Positions 52,433-61,165 are shown, counted from the first letter of the stretch. The stretch: DNA of 64,000 nucleotides from Planctomycetota bacterium (GCA_009691855.1 SIAI01000001.1:1-64000); one strand, 5' to 3'. The notes: generated by a model from the sequence alone, not told the origin. Made by a program: numbers and translations.

Positions 52433-54865
52433 CTACGGGAAGGTGAGCGCCGCGCGGTTGGACAGCCCCAGCGGCCCGGTCACCAGCGACTGGCAGTACA
52501 CCGTGAGCCCGCTCAGTCCCGCGGGCACGGTGGCCAGCGTGCGCGCGAGACCGTTGGCCGGGATCGTGCCCGAGGCCAGGACGAAGCTGCCCGCCGGCTG
52601 GATCAGCAGCACGCCGAAGCCCAGCGGGATGTTGGCCGTGGCCGTGCTGGCGCGCACGATCCAGCCCTGGCCGGGATTGGCGCTCACGTGCAGCGCAAGC
52701 TGCGAGCCGCTGTTCCCGCGTCCGAAGAAGTTCAGCTTGGCACCCGCGTCGAAGGTCGTGACCGAGAGCTCGTCCACGGCCGCCTCGGTGATCGAGTCGT
52801 TGGGGTTGTCGCTGGTGCGGAAGCGCAGGCGCACGCGGTCCGTCAGCGCGGCGAAGTCCTGCACCGCGAACTCGTGCTCGCTCCAGGCGTTGTGGGTGCT
52901 GCCGGTGAGGCTCTCGACCGTCGTCCACGAGGCCCCGTCGTCGTCCGACACGGCCACCTCGAGGGCGTCGTTGAGCACGCTGAAGTTCGTGAACCAGCGC
53001 TGGTAGCGCACCGTCGCGCCGAGTACGCCCGAGAGGTCGAGGCGCGGCGTGAGCAGTGTCGTCGGGCCGCCGTCCACGTCGTCGCCGCCGGCCGTGGTCG
53101 AACCGTTGCCTGTGGCGAAGCAGCGCACGCCGGCACCGCTCGTGGCGTCGTTCTCCGGGTTGGAAGGATCCGTGCCGTTGAACGAACCCAGCGGGTTGCC
53201 GTAGGCCCAGATGCCGGTCGTCGCCCCGTCGCCGGGCGCGCCGACCGTCCAGCCGACGTTGACCTCCAGGTCGTCCGTGGCGAGCAGACGCGGCGTGCCG
53301 ACCGAGAACGAGCCGGGGAACTCCTGCGTGAAGCCGTCGTAGGTGAGCGAGGCCACGTAGTCGACGGGCGTGCCGTTCGCGACGCCCGCGCCGATGGCGA
53401 GCTCGAGCGGCGAGCCGGCGTGGGACGCGCTGGTGAAGCTGGCCAGGCTGCCCAGCGCGACCAGGCCGTTCACGACCGTGACGCCGGGCGTCGAGCAGGC
53501 CAGGCCGACCTCGACCGAGCCCGCGCTCGCGCGCCCGCTGTTGCGCAGCGTGAACGCCAGGCGCAAGCCCTCGCCCGGCTCGAAGAAGCCGTCGCCGTCG
53601 CCGAGCTCGCTGGTCGTGCGCGCCGTGTCGTGCACGTACGCGCCCGCGGCCCAGGCCGTGCGCAGGAAGCCGGGCTCGGTGATCTCGGCCAGCGGGATGA
53701 TGCGCGCCGTCGGCGGCCAGAAGCCGTCACTGTCGCCACCGATCTCGGAGGTGAAAGAGAGCGTGCCCTTGGTGGCTTGGTCGTAGTCGATGGTCACGCC
53801 GTTGGCGAGATACAACGTGGACCCGGCCGGACCGCGTGTCCAGTTGGTCTCGAGCGTGCACAGGTCGCCGACCTCGGTGTACTGCGCGCTGTTGGCGGGC
53901 GCGCCCGCGATGTAGCCCCACGGCCACAGCCACAGGTCCGAGTAGGTGTGCGCGGAGACGGCCGTGGAGAAGCTCCGTCCGCCGATGAAGGCCTGCATCG
54001 CCGCGACTTCGGGCTCGCTGGCCGGGCCGGTGCCGCGGTAGGTCTCGCCGCCCGGCGAGGGATCGCTGCCGGAGTCGTCGAAGCCCCACTGGAAGGCGTA
54101 GTTGCGGTTCAGGTCGACGCCGAAGCTGCCGCCCGCGTTCGCGCGCCGGTTCTTGCGCCACAGCCCGCCGCCGCCGGGGTTGGTGCTGCGGTTGTACTCG
54201 TAACCGTCCGGGTTGACGCACGGCACGAACCAGATCTCACGCTCGTTGACGAGGTAGGTCGAGAGCGGGTCGGTCCCATAACGTTCGAGCAGCGCCAGCA
54301 TCAGCCAGATCGTCGACTGCATGCTCTGCGGCTCGCGCGCGTGGTGCAGCGCGTCGAAGCGCGCCTCGGGCTCGTTCTCGTCCGTGTCCGGATTGTCCGA
54401 GATCTTCAGGGCCCAGAGCGTGCGCCCCTGGAGCGTGGTGCCGATCGAGAACTTGGCCGTGGTCAGCGTCGGATAGGCGGCGTGGATCTGGTCCAGCACC
54501 GACACGACCTCGCTGAACGGGTAGTTCCCGCCCATCGAGCCCTCGCCGAACTGCGGCGTGAGCCAGGCGCCGAGCGGCGGCGTGCCGAGGATGGCCTCGC
54601 GCGGCAGCAAACGCGCGGCGTAGAACGCGGCCAGGTCCTCGTGCACGACGCTGAAGGGGATGCCCGCGCCGCTCAGCGCCGCGCGCTCACGCGCGTCGGC
54701 CACGAGATCGACCTCACCACTGCGCAGCACGGCGGCGACGTCGAGGTCGAGCGCGCTCACGGTGTCGAGCGTCAGCGCGCCGGCGGGAACGCGCACGAGG
54801 CTCTGCACGGGGGCCTCGGTCGGCAGCACTTGTTGGGCGAGGGCGAGGAGCAGGGGCAGGATCAT
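52433..54865 (-). CDS. secreted M14 zinc carboxypeptidase
   Basis: 810 residues with a signal peptide (MILPLLLALAQQ). The catalytic domain (about 110-420) has HAREP (His175 and Glu178 as zinc ligands), CVNPDGYEYNR, GVDLNRNYAFQWG, the third ligand in SAHTYSDLW, and the general base in FTSEIGG. It continues with an Ig-like region, a CUB/MAM-like beta region (about 520-720) and the roughly 90-residue C-terminal domain, ending ALTFP, shared with the protein at 7311-8510. It should trim C-terminal residues from extracellular peptides. Confidence 0.92.
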   Translation of the reverse strand: MILPLLLALAQQVLPTEAPVQSLVRVPAGALTLDTVSALDLDVAAVLRSGEVDLVADARERAALSGAGIPFSVVHEDLAAFYAARLLPREAILGTPPLGAWLTPQFGEGSMGGNYPFSEVVSVLDQIHAAYPTLTTAKFSIGTTLQGRTLWALKISDNPDTDENEPEARFDALHHAREPQSMQSTIWLMLALLERYGTDPLSTYLVNEREIWFVPCVNPDGYEYNRSTNPGGGGLWRKNRRANAGGSFGVDLNRNYAFQWGFDDSGSDPSPGGETYRGTGPASEPEVAAMQAFIGGRSFSTAVSAHTYSDLWLWPWGYIAGAPANSAQYTEVGDLCTLETNWTRGPAGSTLYLANGVTIDYDQATKGTLSFTSEIGGDSDGFWPPTARIIPLAEITEPGFLRTAWAAGAYVHDTARTTSELGDGDGFFEPGEGLRLAFTLRNSGRASAGSVEVGLACSTPGVTVVNGLVALGSLASFTSASHAGSPLELAIGAGVANGTPVDYVASLTYDGFTQEFPGSFSVGTPRLLATDDLEVNVGWTVGAPGDGATTGIWAYGNPLGSFNGTDPSNPENDATSGAGVRCFATGNGSTTAGGDDVDGGPTTLLTPRLDLSGVLGATVRYQRWFTNFSVLNDALEVAVSDDDGASWTTVESLTGSTHNAWSEHEFAVQDFAALTDRVRLRFRTSDNPNDSITEAAVDELSVTTFDAGAKLNFFGRGNSGSQLALHVSANPGQGWIVRASTATANIPLGFGVLLIQPAGSFVLASGTIPANGLARTLATVPAGLSGLTVYCQSLVTGPLGLSNRAALTFP

Positions 54866-54899
54866 GGTGGTCTGGGTGCGGTGGGGGTGGGCGCCGATT

Positions 54900-55000
54900 C
54901 TAGTGGTGCGTGGCGCGAAGGTGGGTACCTATCCCGAGCTGGCAAACGCATGCGCAAAGCGCGCCGACGCCACGACTTCGGGGCAGGTTCCCGGGCAGAG
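54900..55000 (+). repeat. decayed left half of a family A element (G)
   Basis: It begins with CTAGTGGTG (54900) and shows TATCCCGAG, GCGCAAAGCGCGCCGACG and CGACTTCGG in the same order as family A, at about 65% identity by eye. The right half is missing. It lies between the carboxypeptidase start and the 3' end of the gene at 55009. Confidence 0.55.
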
Positions 55001-55008
55001 CCAGGGTA

Positions 55009-56220
55009 TCAGCGTGGCGCCGGCGGCGGGTCGTCGGTGTGGCCCGTGAGACGGGGCGACCACTCCGACCCTCCGTCGCGCTCGCAGCGCAGCCCGCGCG
55101 CGAGGGCTTGGTACAGCACGGCGGTGCCCAGCCCGTTGGGGTGGATGGACGTGCCGAACAGCTCGTGCACCGTGCAGCCGTGCTGCACCCGGGCGCGTTC
55201 TACGTCGCTGCGCGAGTCCACCCACGCCAGGCCCGCGTCCTCGAGCTGGGCATGAAGCTCGTGCTCGATCCCGCCGGGTTGCGCCTCCATGGCCGAGGGC
55301 AAGTGGAACAGCAGCACGAAGTGCTCGAGGCCGCGACGGTTGCACTCGCGCTCCATCTGGCGCAGCAGAAACGTCGTCAGCTCTCGCCGCTCTTGCACGG
55401 CCGCCGGCTCGCCTTCCCAACGCCGGCGCCACTCCAGCGGGAGCAGGCCGACGCCGTTCGCCAGGTAGCGCAGGAAGTAGCTCTGGATCGAGGGCGGATG
55501 TCGCTCCATGAAGGCGAGGCAGTCGAGACCATCCGGCGGCTCCAGCACGAAGGTGCTCCCCTGCGCGCGGAAGCGCGGCTTGGGTCGGTTCAGGAAGGTC
55601 AGCGGCGCCCGACTCAGGTCGCTCTCCACCACGAAGGCGATCACCACCACGGGATCGAGATCGGCGTAGAGATCCACGCTCTTCTCGAGCAGCAGCAGGC
55701 TCTGGTCGAGTCCGTGACCGCTGACGGCGTAATTCAGCAGGCCGTAGCTCCGCCCGAGATCGGAGCAGTCGAGCAGGTCCTGGAAGCAAGGGTCCGGGTG
55801 GTGACCGCAGGCGGCGAACGACGAGCCGTAGAGCAGGACGGGGCGCCGGCCGGCGAGGGAATCCTGCGCCGCGTGGCGATACGTGACGCGCTCGATCTCG
55901 GGCTTGATCCAGCCGATCTCCGCGTCGGCACAGGGCGGGATCCCGTGGCTCGCACGCCATCCGAGGCGGAACAGGGTGAACAGCTTCTCCTGATCGTCCG
56001 AGTGGGGCGAGGCGAGGTACAGGCTCGGCTCGCGGAAGGGCCGGCCCAGACGCTCGGCCAGGAGACTGGGCGAGAACAGCAGCCAACGCAGCACGCCCTC
56101 AGCCAGCAGCGGACCCGCGACGAGCGCCAGCAGCAGCGCGAGAAGGCGGCGCCACTTCCGAGCGCTGGCCGCCAGGCGCGCCTGGCGAGCGAGTCTAGCG
56201 TCCCTGGGTGGGGCCATCAT
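55009..56220 (-). CDS. membrane-anchored SGNH-hydrolase-like protein
   Basis: 403 residues from ATG 56220 (the next codon is also ATG). One transmembrane helix (about 27-47) anchors a large extracytoplasmic domain. The segment VLLYGSSFAACG resembles block I of SGNH/GDSL hydrolases (G-S-S for G-D-S), and SIHPNGLGTAVLYQ near the end resembles the catalytic D/H block V, although Asp is replaced by Ser-Ile. DUF5989 lies just upstream. Such pairs occur in polysaccharide clusters, so acyl transfer or removal on a surface glycan is likely. Confidence 0.6.
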   Translation of the reverse strand: MMAPPRDARLARQARLAASARKWRRLLALLLALVAGPLLAEGVLRWLLFSPSLLAERLGRPFREPSLYLASPHSDDQEKLFTLFRLGWRASHGIPPCADAEIGWIKPEIERVTYRHAAQDSLAGRRPVLLYGSSFAACGHHPDPCFQDLLDCSDLGRSYGLLNYAVSGHGLDQSLLLLEKSVDLYADLDPVVVIAFVVESDLSRAPLTFLNRPKPRFRAQGSTFVLEPPDGLDCLAFMERHPPSIQSYFLRYLANGVGLLPLEWRRRWEGEPAAVQERRELTTFLLRQMERECNRRGLEHFVLLFHLPSAMEAQPGGIEHELHAQLEDAGLAWVDSRSDVERARVQHGCTVHELFGTSIHPNGLGTAVLYQALARGLRCERDGGSEWSPRLTGHTDDPPPAPR

Positions 56221-56257
56221 CCGTGGCTCACACCCATCGAGCCGCCAGAACATCCGG

Positions 56258-56443
56258 CTAGAAGACGGTGTAGACGAATGGCGCGACGAGCGGGGCTGCC
56301 TGCAACAGGATGAACAGCAGCGCGGCCGGCAGCAGCAGGAGAACGAGCGGCACGAGCCACCAGAAGGGGCCCTGCCACAGGGCTCGCAGCAGCTCGGCCG
56401 CCGTCGACAGACGCGTGCGCGTCGAGATCCACAGTTGCTTCAT
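56258..56443 (-). CDS. DUF5989 family small membrane protein
   Basis: 61 residues: a short amphipathic start, one hydrophobic segment (about 28-50) and the hallmark ending APFVYTVF. DUF5989 proteins are often encoded next to NodU-type carbamoyltransferase and SGNH or SxtJ genes; here both kinds lie within 3 kb. The role is unknown. It sits 37 bp upstream of the SGNH-like gene. Confidence 0.8.
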   Translation of the reverse strand: MKQLWISTRTRLSTAAELLRALWQGPFWWLVPLVLLLLPAALLFILLQAAPLVAPFVYTVF

Positions 56444-56482
56444 GAACGAATGCCAGCCGCCGCCTGGCCCTCCTGCTCTCGA

Positions 56483-56648
56483 CTAGTGCTGTGCTTCACG
56501 CAGAGGGGCCTTTATCCCGAGGTTGCCTGCGTTCGGCGCAAGGCGCGCCGCCGAGGCGACTTCGGTGCAAGTCTCGGAGAAGGCGCAACGCCGCGGCGGA
56601 CGCAGGCGGCCCGGGATAAAGGCCTCTGTGCGTGAATCACTCCACTAG
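56483..56648 (+). repeat. palindromic repeat family A, copy A3 (166 bp)
   Basis: CTAG at both ends (56483-56486 and 56645-56648), same length and internal sequence as A1 and A2, with a few changes near the left end. It splits the surface cluster between DUF5989 and the methyltransferase. The last TAG forms part of TAGCAT, 7 nt before the methyltransferase start. Confidence 0.9.
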
Positions 56649-56658
56649 CATACTCCGC

Positions 56659-57672
56659 ATGAGCGAGAACGGGGCCGACGAGAACGCGACCAGCGAGTGC
56701 AAAGCCAGCGCGGCTCCGACAAGCGCGGGCTCTTGCCCGCGCTGCTTCCAGGGCCTGGGCGAGCGCTCGTGCGGCGCCTGCGGGCTCGCCTTCGAGCGTG
56801 AAGGGCGCCTGATCGACGTCCTGGGCCGCGACCCGCGCGAGAGCGACGCGGCGCGGGTCGAGCGCTTCTACGAGCGCAGCCCCTTCCCCGGTTACGCGCC
56901 CGACGACGATGGGGGCACGCTGCTCGATCGCGCGCGACGCTCGTCCTTCTTGCGCGCGTTGGACGCGGCCCTGCCGGCCCAGGCACGCGTGCTGGACTGC
57001 GGCTGCGGCACGGCCCAGCTGGCGGCCTTCCTGGCGCTCGCGGCCCCGCGTCGGCGCGTGTTCGGGCTCGACGGGTGCCGTGAGTCGCTGCGCTGCGCGG
57101 AGGGCTTTCGCGCGCGCGTCGGGCTGGAGAACCTGCAGCTCGCGCGCGCGGACCTCTTCGCCATGCCGGTGCGCGCGGGTTCGTTCGAGGTCGTGCTCTC
57201 GCGCGGCGTGGTGCACCACACCGCCGACCCCGTGCGCGCCATCGAGTGCGTGGCGCAGTGCGTGGCACCGGGCGGCGTGCTCGTGCTCGGCTTCTACGAG
57301 TCCGCGGCGCGCCTGTTCCACGCTGCGCGGCGCGCGCTGGCGCGTCCGCTCTCGACGCCGCTGCGCGCGCTCGATCCCGTCCTGCGCCGAGCCGACCTCG
57401 CGCCGGAGAAGCGCCGTATCTGGATCGAGGACCAGTACCACCATCCGCTGGAGCGCATGCTGGCCATGCCGGCGGTCCTGGCGCAGCTCGAGCGGCTGGG
57501 CTTCAGCTGGCTGCGCAGCGTTCCGCCAGGCATCGAGTCGGGGCTGTTCGAAGCCACGCCGCGGCCGGGGCCTCTCGCGCGCGCGCGCCTGCGCCTGGGT
57601 TGGTGTCTGCGCGGCGTGAACGATCCCGATGCGGGGCTCGTGTTGTTGCTCGCGCGCCGCGGCAGCCGCTGA
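56659..57672 (+). CDS. class I SAM methyltransferase with N-terminal zinc ribbon
   Basis: 337 residues from ATG 56659; the in-frame codons upstream are repeat sequence. CPRC (26-29) and CGAC (38-41) make a small zinc ribbon. The SAM motif is VLDCGCGTAQLAAFLAL, followed by GLDG and the motif-IV region SRGVVHHTADP. The layout resembles methyltransferases that act on sugars or lipids in glycan clusters, but the substrate is unknown. There is no clear ribosome site. Confidence 0.78.
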   Translation: MSENGADENATSECKASAAPTSAGSCPRCFQGLGERSCGACGLAFEREGRLIDVLGRDPRESDAARVERFYERSPFPGYAPDDDGGTLLDRARRSSFLRALDAALPAQARVLDCGCGTAQLAAFLALAAPRRRVFGLDGCRESLRCAEGFRARVGLENLQLARADLFAMPVRAGSFEVVLSRGVVHHTADPVRAIECVAQCVAPGGVLVLGFYESAARLFHAARRALARPLSTPLRALDPVLRRADLAPEKRRIWIEDQYHHPLERMLAMPAVLAQLERLGFSWLRSVPPGIESGLFEATPRPGPLARARLRLGWCLRGVNDPDAGLVLLLARRGSR

Positions 57673-57762
57673 GGCGGCCGGCGTCGCCAACACGCTCGCC
57701 CCCGCGCCGTGACAGCGCCGTGACAGCGCCGCGACTTGCGGCAGGGCACGCGGGACCCGCGC

Positions 57763-59445
57763 TCAATGCACGTAGGTCCGCGGGCCGGCCGCCAGCACGT
57801 CCAGGCGGCTGCGTTCGAAGAGCTCCAGCGCATCCCGCTCCGTGCGCACGAGCGGCGCTCCGCGCAGCGCGAGGTCGGTGACGAACAGCAGCGGCTCGGC
57901 GCCTGCGGCGCCCAGGCGCGCGAGGAGGTCGCCGAGCTCCGGATCGCGGCGCGCATCGACCAGCTGTGGCCAGGCGTGTCCGTCAGCCGCCAGCGCGTCG
58001 GGGGCGACGCGCCGCAGGGCCTCCCGCGCCGGCACGCTCAGCTGGGCCTGCTCGAGCAGGGCTGTGCTGCGCGCGTCGAACTCGAAGAACTCCGCGGCGC
58101 GCTCGGCGGGCAGCGCGAGCCGTGCCGGAAGGTAGGGCTCGAAGTGCTGCAAGGCGGCCAGCAGCCGCGCGCGCGCGTCGGGGCCGCGCGCCAGGGCCAG
58201 GGCCAGGCGGCTGGACAGGCTGCGCTCGGCGAACTCCAGCGGACCCCGCACCCAGCCGACGAGTTCGCCGGCGAGCAAGCGCCGCGCGAGCTCGGCGCGC
58301 AGCTCCGCGGGACTGGCCCAGGCGAGCGCTCCCGGCTCGCCGCTGGCGCCGAGCGCGGGACCCAGCGCGAAGCCCGACGGCGCCGGGGCGCTCCCGGCGA
58401 GCACGCGGTACCCGTAGAGCGCGGCGCCGAGGGCGGCGCCGGCTTTGCCGGGGTCGGGCGCCACGCAAACGCGCTCGAAGGGACCCTGTGCCGCGAGGCG
58501 TGCGAGCAGGCGGCGGTTGGAGGCCAGCTGGCCCGAGACGCACACGCAGGCGAGCTCGGTGCGACGGTGGAGCTCGTGTGCCAGCGCCAGCGCGCGCTCC
58601 TCCAGCAGCGCCTGCACGCTGGCCGCCAGGTCGGCGTCGTGCGCGTCCGGCGCCTGCCAGCGCAGGGGCTGACCGGGCGCGCGCGCGGGGCCGACGAGCG
58701 CTTCGAGCGCCGGCGTGTACAGGCGCGCCGCGCCGTCGTCGAGCGTGAAAAACCCGGGCTCGAGCACGAAGGCTCCATCGCGCTCGGGGCACAGGCGCGC
58801 GAGCTCGGCCGCGAAGCGCGGCCGCCCACAGGCGGCCAGGGCCTCTAGCCTGGACTCGTCCTCGCCCGCCACCAGGCCCACGAACTGCGTGAAGGCCGAG
58901 GCCAGGCCGCCCAGCGAGTGTGGATGGCGCACCTCGGCCAAGAGCTCCAGGACGCCCGCGTCGCCACGCGCGAGCGTGCACGTGCTCCACTCGCCCGCGT
59001 CGTCGAGGTGCAGCAGCGCCGCGTGCTCGCAGCCCGAGGCGTGCAGCGCGAGCGCCATGTGCGCGCGCGCCTGATCGACGAACAGCACGCGCTGCGGGGC
59101 GAGCTCGAGTTCGGCGGCGATCTGGCTGCGCAGCCACAGGCGTTCGCCGAGCCACGCGAACGCCGTGCGCACGAACGCGCGCGGCGCGCTGGGGAAGGTT
59201 TCGAGCGTGCGCACCAGCACGCGCTCGAAGCGCCGCAGCGGCTTCTCGTAGAAGACCACGCCGTCCAGCTCGGAGCCGCGCGCGCCGGCCTGCGCCAGGA
59301 CCCAGCGCAGAGCGTGCGTGGGGAAGGCCGAGTCCAGGAGAACGCGCGTGAAGTGCTCCTCGCGCACGGCGGCCACGGCCACGCCGCGCACCACCAGGGC
59401 TGCGGCGGACTGACGCTGGAAGGCCGAGAGCCCGAGGACGCGCAT
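57763..59445 (-). CDS. divergent NodU/CmcH-type carbamoyltransferase
   Basis: 560 residues. The two-part architecture of NodU/TobZ enzymes is recognisable: a Kae1-like N-terminal domain and a C-terminal domain containing GWVRGPLEFAERSL. Several usual residues differ. The N-terminal HD before SAA is RQ (11-12), the HHxxH metal motif reads DQARAH (124-129) with only the last His kept, and the RALGxRS block reads RSLSSRL. LDDAGEWST and DPGKAGAALGAALYG are kept. Family members carbamoylate sugars or antibiotics. Activity here is uncertain. ATGA overlap with the ferritin-like gene upstream. Confidence 0.75.
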   Translation of the reverse strand: MRVLGLSAFQRQSAAALVVRGVAVAAVREEHFTRVLLDSAFPTHALRWVLAQAGARGSELDGVVFYEKPLRRFERVLVRTLETFPSAPRAFVRTAFAWLGERLWLRSQIAAELELAPQRVLFVDQARAHMALALHASGCEHAALLHLDDAGEWSTCTLARGDAGVLELLAEVRHPHSLGGLASAFTQFVGLVAGEDESRLEALAACGRPRFAAELARLCPERDGAFVLEPGFFTLDDGAARLYTPALEALVGPARAPGQPLRWQAPDAHDADLAASVQALLEERALALAHELHRRTELACVCVSGQLASNRRLLARLAAQGPFERVCVAPDPGKAGAALGAALYGYRVLAGSAPAPSGFALGPALGASGEPGALAWASPAELRAELARRLLAGELVGWVRGPLEFAERSLSSRLALALARGPDARARLLAALQHFEPYLPARLALPAERAAEFFEFDARSTALLEQAQLSVPAREALRRVAPDALAADGHAWPQLVDARRDPELGDLLARLGAAGAEPLLFVTDLALRGAPLVRTERDALELFERSRLDVLAAGPRTYVH

Positions 59446-60218
59446 CAGTACTGGCTCGTCAGCTGCGCGCGCGGCGCGCGGCTCTCGTGCGCCGAGGGCG
59501 CGGCGCGGCGGCGCGCAGCGCGGCTCGCCAGCGCGAAGGGCCACAAGAGGACCCAGTAGCCCACGAACAGCACGCTGTGCGCGATGCCCGTCGCGGAGCG
59601 CACGCCGAGGCGCTTCCAGGCCGCGATCAGGCGCGAGCCGCGCGCATGGGCCAGGCCCGCGGCGACCTCGCGCGCGCGGCCCTCGGCGCGCCAGCGTTCC
59701 AGGAAGCGCTCGGTGTAGGCCACGTGGTACTTCTCGTCGCGCAGGATCTCCGCGAACAGCGGCGCGAGCTCGGGGTCCGCGCGGTTCAGCTCGAGGTGCA
59801 GCTGGAACAGCTCGGCCGCGCGCCGCTCGGCCACGTTCAGCATGGCCACGTAGGCGACCTCGCCCTGCTGCTCGCACAGCGCCGCGCGCAGGAAGCCGTG
59901 CGCGTCCAGCTCGTGGCCGCGCCGCCCGTGCGAGAGGTCGTGCACGGCCGCGGGGTCGAGCGCATCGCGCGCGGGCAGCGCCAGCTCGGCGCGCAGGGCC
60001 GTCGCGCACGCGCGGAAGAGGGCCGCATGGCGCAACTCGTCGGCCGCGTGGCGCGCGAGGTGCTCGGCCAGCTCCGCGTCCAGCGTGCGCCGCGCGGCGA
60101 GCTCGAGGTCGCGGCCGCCGTCCTCCTCGGTCGCCGCGAAGCTCTCCAGCGTGCGCAGTCTGCGCGCCGGATCGCTCCACACCCGGCGGTGTCTCAGGCG
60201 CGCGAAGGGGTGCGGCAT
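59445..60218 (-). CDS. ferritin-like di-iron protein
   Basis: 257 residues from ATG 60218, preceded by AAGGGG. A four-helix bundle with two ExxH motifs, DELRH (60-64) and DEKYH (161-165), plus candidate Glu ligands in the first and third helices, points to a di-iron site. A hydrophobic stretch (about 213-232) could attach it to the membrane. Enzymes with this site include hydroxylases and oxidases. Translation coupling to the carbamoyltransferase suggests a shared pathway, perhaps oxidation of the same product. Confidence 0.7.
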   Translation of the reverse strand: MPHPFARLRHRRVWSDPARRLRTLESFAATEEDGGRDLELAARRTLDAELAEHLARHAADELRHAALFRACATALRAELALPARDALDPAAVHDLSHGRRGHELDAHGFLRAALCEQQGEVAYVAMLNVAERRAAELFQLHLELNRADPELAPLFAEILRDEKYHVAYTERFLERWRAEGRAREVAAGLAHARGSRLIAAWKRLGVRSATGIAHSVLFVGYWVLLWPFALASRAARRRAAPSAHESRAPRAQLTSQY

Positions 60219-60224
60219 CCCCTT

Positions 60225-60230
60225 ACTGTA
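60225..60230 (-). promoter_or_regulatory. putative -10 box TACAGT of the ferritin-like gene
   Basis: On the minus strand TACAGT ends 6 nt before the ATG at 60218, faces away from the box at 60276, and belongs to the same 69-bp divergent spacer. Confidence 0.35.
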
Positions 60231-60275
60231 CGCTGCACGGCGCAGCGCGGGGCCGAGAGCACGCGGATCGCGCGC

Positions 60276-60281
60276 TACACT
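60276..60281 (+). promoter_or_regulatory. putative -10 box TACACT, short leader
   Basis: TACACT ends 6 nt before the ATG at 60288 with no Shine-Dalgarno, implying a leaderless or nearly leaderless transcript. Confidence 0.35.
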
Positions 60282-60287
60282 CGGCGC

Positions 60288-61118
60288 ATGTCGTCGGAGC
60301 GTTTGACTTGGGCCGTGCCCGGGATCGACCTGTCCGCCCTCGGACTGGTCTCGAGCGCCGCGCTGTTCGCGCCCTCTTGCGCGCTCTCCGCGCGCGCCGA
60401 AGCGCTGGCCGAGGGTGCCGGGCGAGCGTGGTGGCGCTTCCCGCTGCCCGGCACCAGCGACGCGCGCGGCAACCTGACTGGAAGGCCTGGCGCGCTCGGC
60501 ACGGGCTGGCTGTGGCTCACCGTGTTCCGTCCCGCCGGCTGGCGCGCGCCCCTCGTCGCGCGCTTCAGCGCGCCGCGCAGCGCGAGCCTGGCGGAACGCG
60601 AGTGGAACCTCCTCTGCTACCTGCGCGCGCGCGGGATCGGCACGCCCGAACCGCTGCTGGTCGGCGCGCGCGGCAACGGCCCGTTCGCGCGCCACTCGTT
60701 CCTGCTCGTGCGCGCGCTCGAGGACGCCTTCCCGCTGCCGCGCTATCTGCGCACCGACGGCGTCGGCGCCGAGCGCGAGCGCACGCTGCGCGCGCTGGGC
60801 CTCGCGCTGCAACTGCTCGCGCGCGCCGGAGTGGAGCTGCCCGAGTTCAGCGCCGAACACCTGTGGCTCACCCCCAGCGGCTCGGGCGAGTGCGAGACCG
60901 AGACCCCCGGCCCGCGCAAGAACAAGCTGCCGGGCGTTGCGCTTGCCTCGGTCGCGGGCGGACGCTTCACGTCGGACCCCCCCGAGGTGACGCTGGCGCG
61001 CCACGAGGCCCGCCTCCTGCGCACGCTCGCGCCCGGCCTCGAGCCACGCGAACTCGCCGCGCTGGTAGCGCAGCTCCGCACCACGGCTCCTGGCCCACGC
61101 GCGCTGGCGCTGGAGTGA
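60288..61118 (+). CDS. lipopolysaccharide-kinase-like protein (Kdo/WaaP/InaA type)
   Basis: 276 residues from ATG 60288; the long frame upstream is antisense shadow of the ferritin-like gene. The chain follows the small protein-kinase-like fold of LPS kinases: an ATP-loop region, LVARFSAPRSASLAEREWNL, then RARGIGTPEPLLVG and RHSFLLVRALE. The catalytic HxD/DLHxxN is not clear; the expected position reads FSAEHLWLT. It may be degenerate. It is divergent from the ferritin-like gene. Confidence 0.6.
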   Translation: MSSERLTWAVPGIDLSALGLVSSAALFAPSCALSARAEALAEGAGRAWWRFPLPGTSDARGNLTGRPGALGTGWLWLTVFRPAGWRAPLVARFSAPRSASLAEREWNLLCYLRARGIGTPEPLLVGARGNGPFARHSFLLVRALEDAFPLPRYLRTDGVGAERERTLRALGLALQLLARAGVELPEFSAEHLWLTPSGSGECETETPGPRKNKLPGVALASVAGGRFTSDPPEVTLARHEARLLRTLAPGLEPRELAALVAQLRTTAPGPRALALE

Positions 61119-61165
61119 AGGGCACGCAGAACGGCGCGCCGTTTTCTTTCCCGGCGCTCGAGCGC

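Noticed and set aside
49397-55255. Plus-strand open frame of 1952 codons
   Set aside because: It runs antisense through the esterase, polA and carboxypeptidase genes, all of which have clear family motifs.
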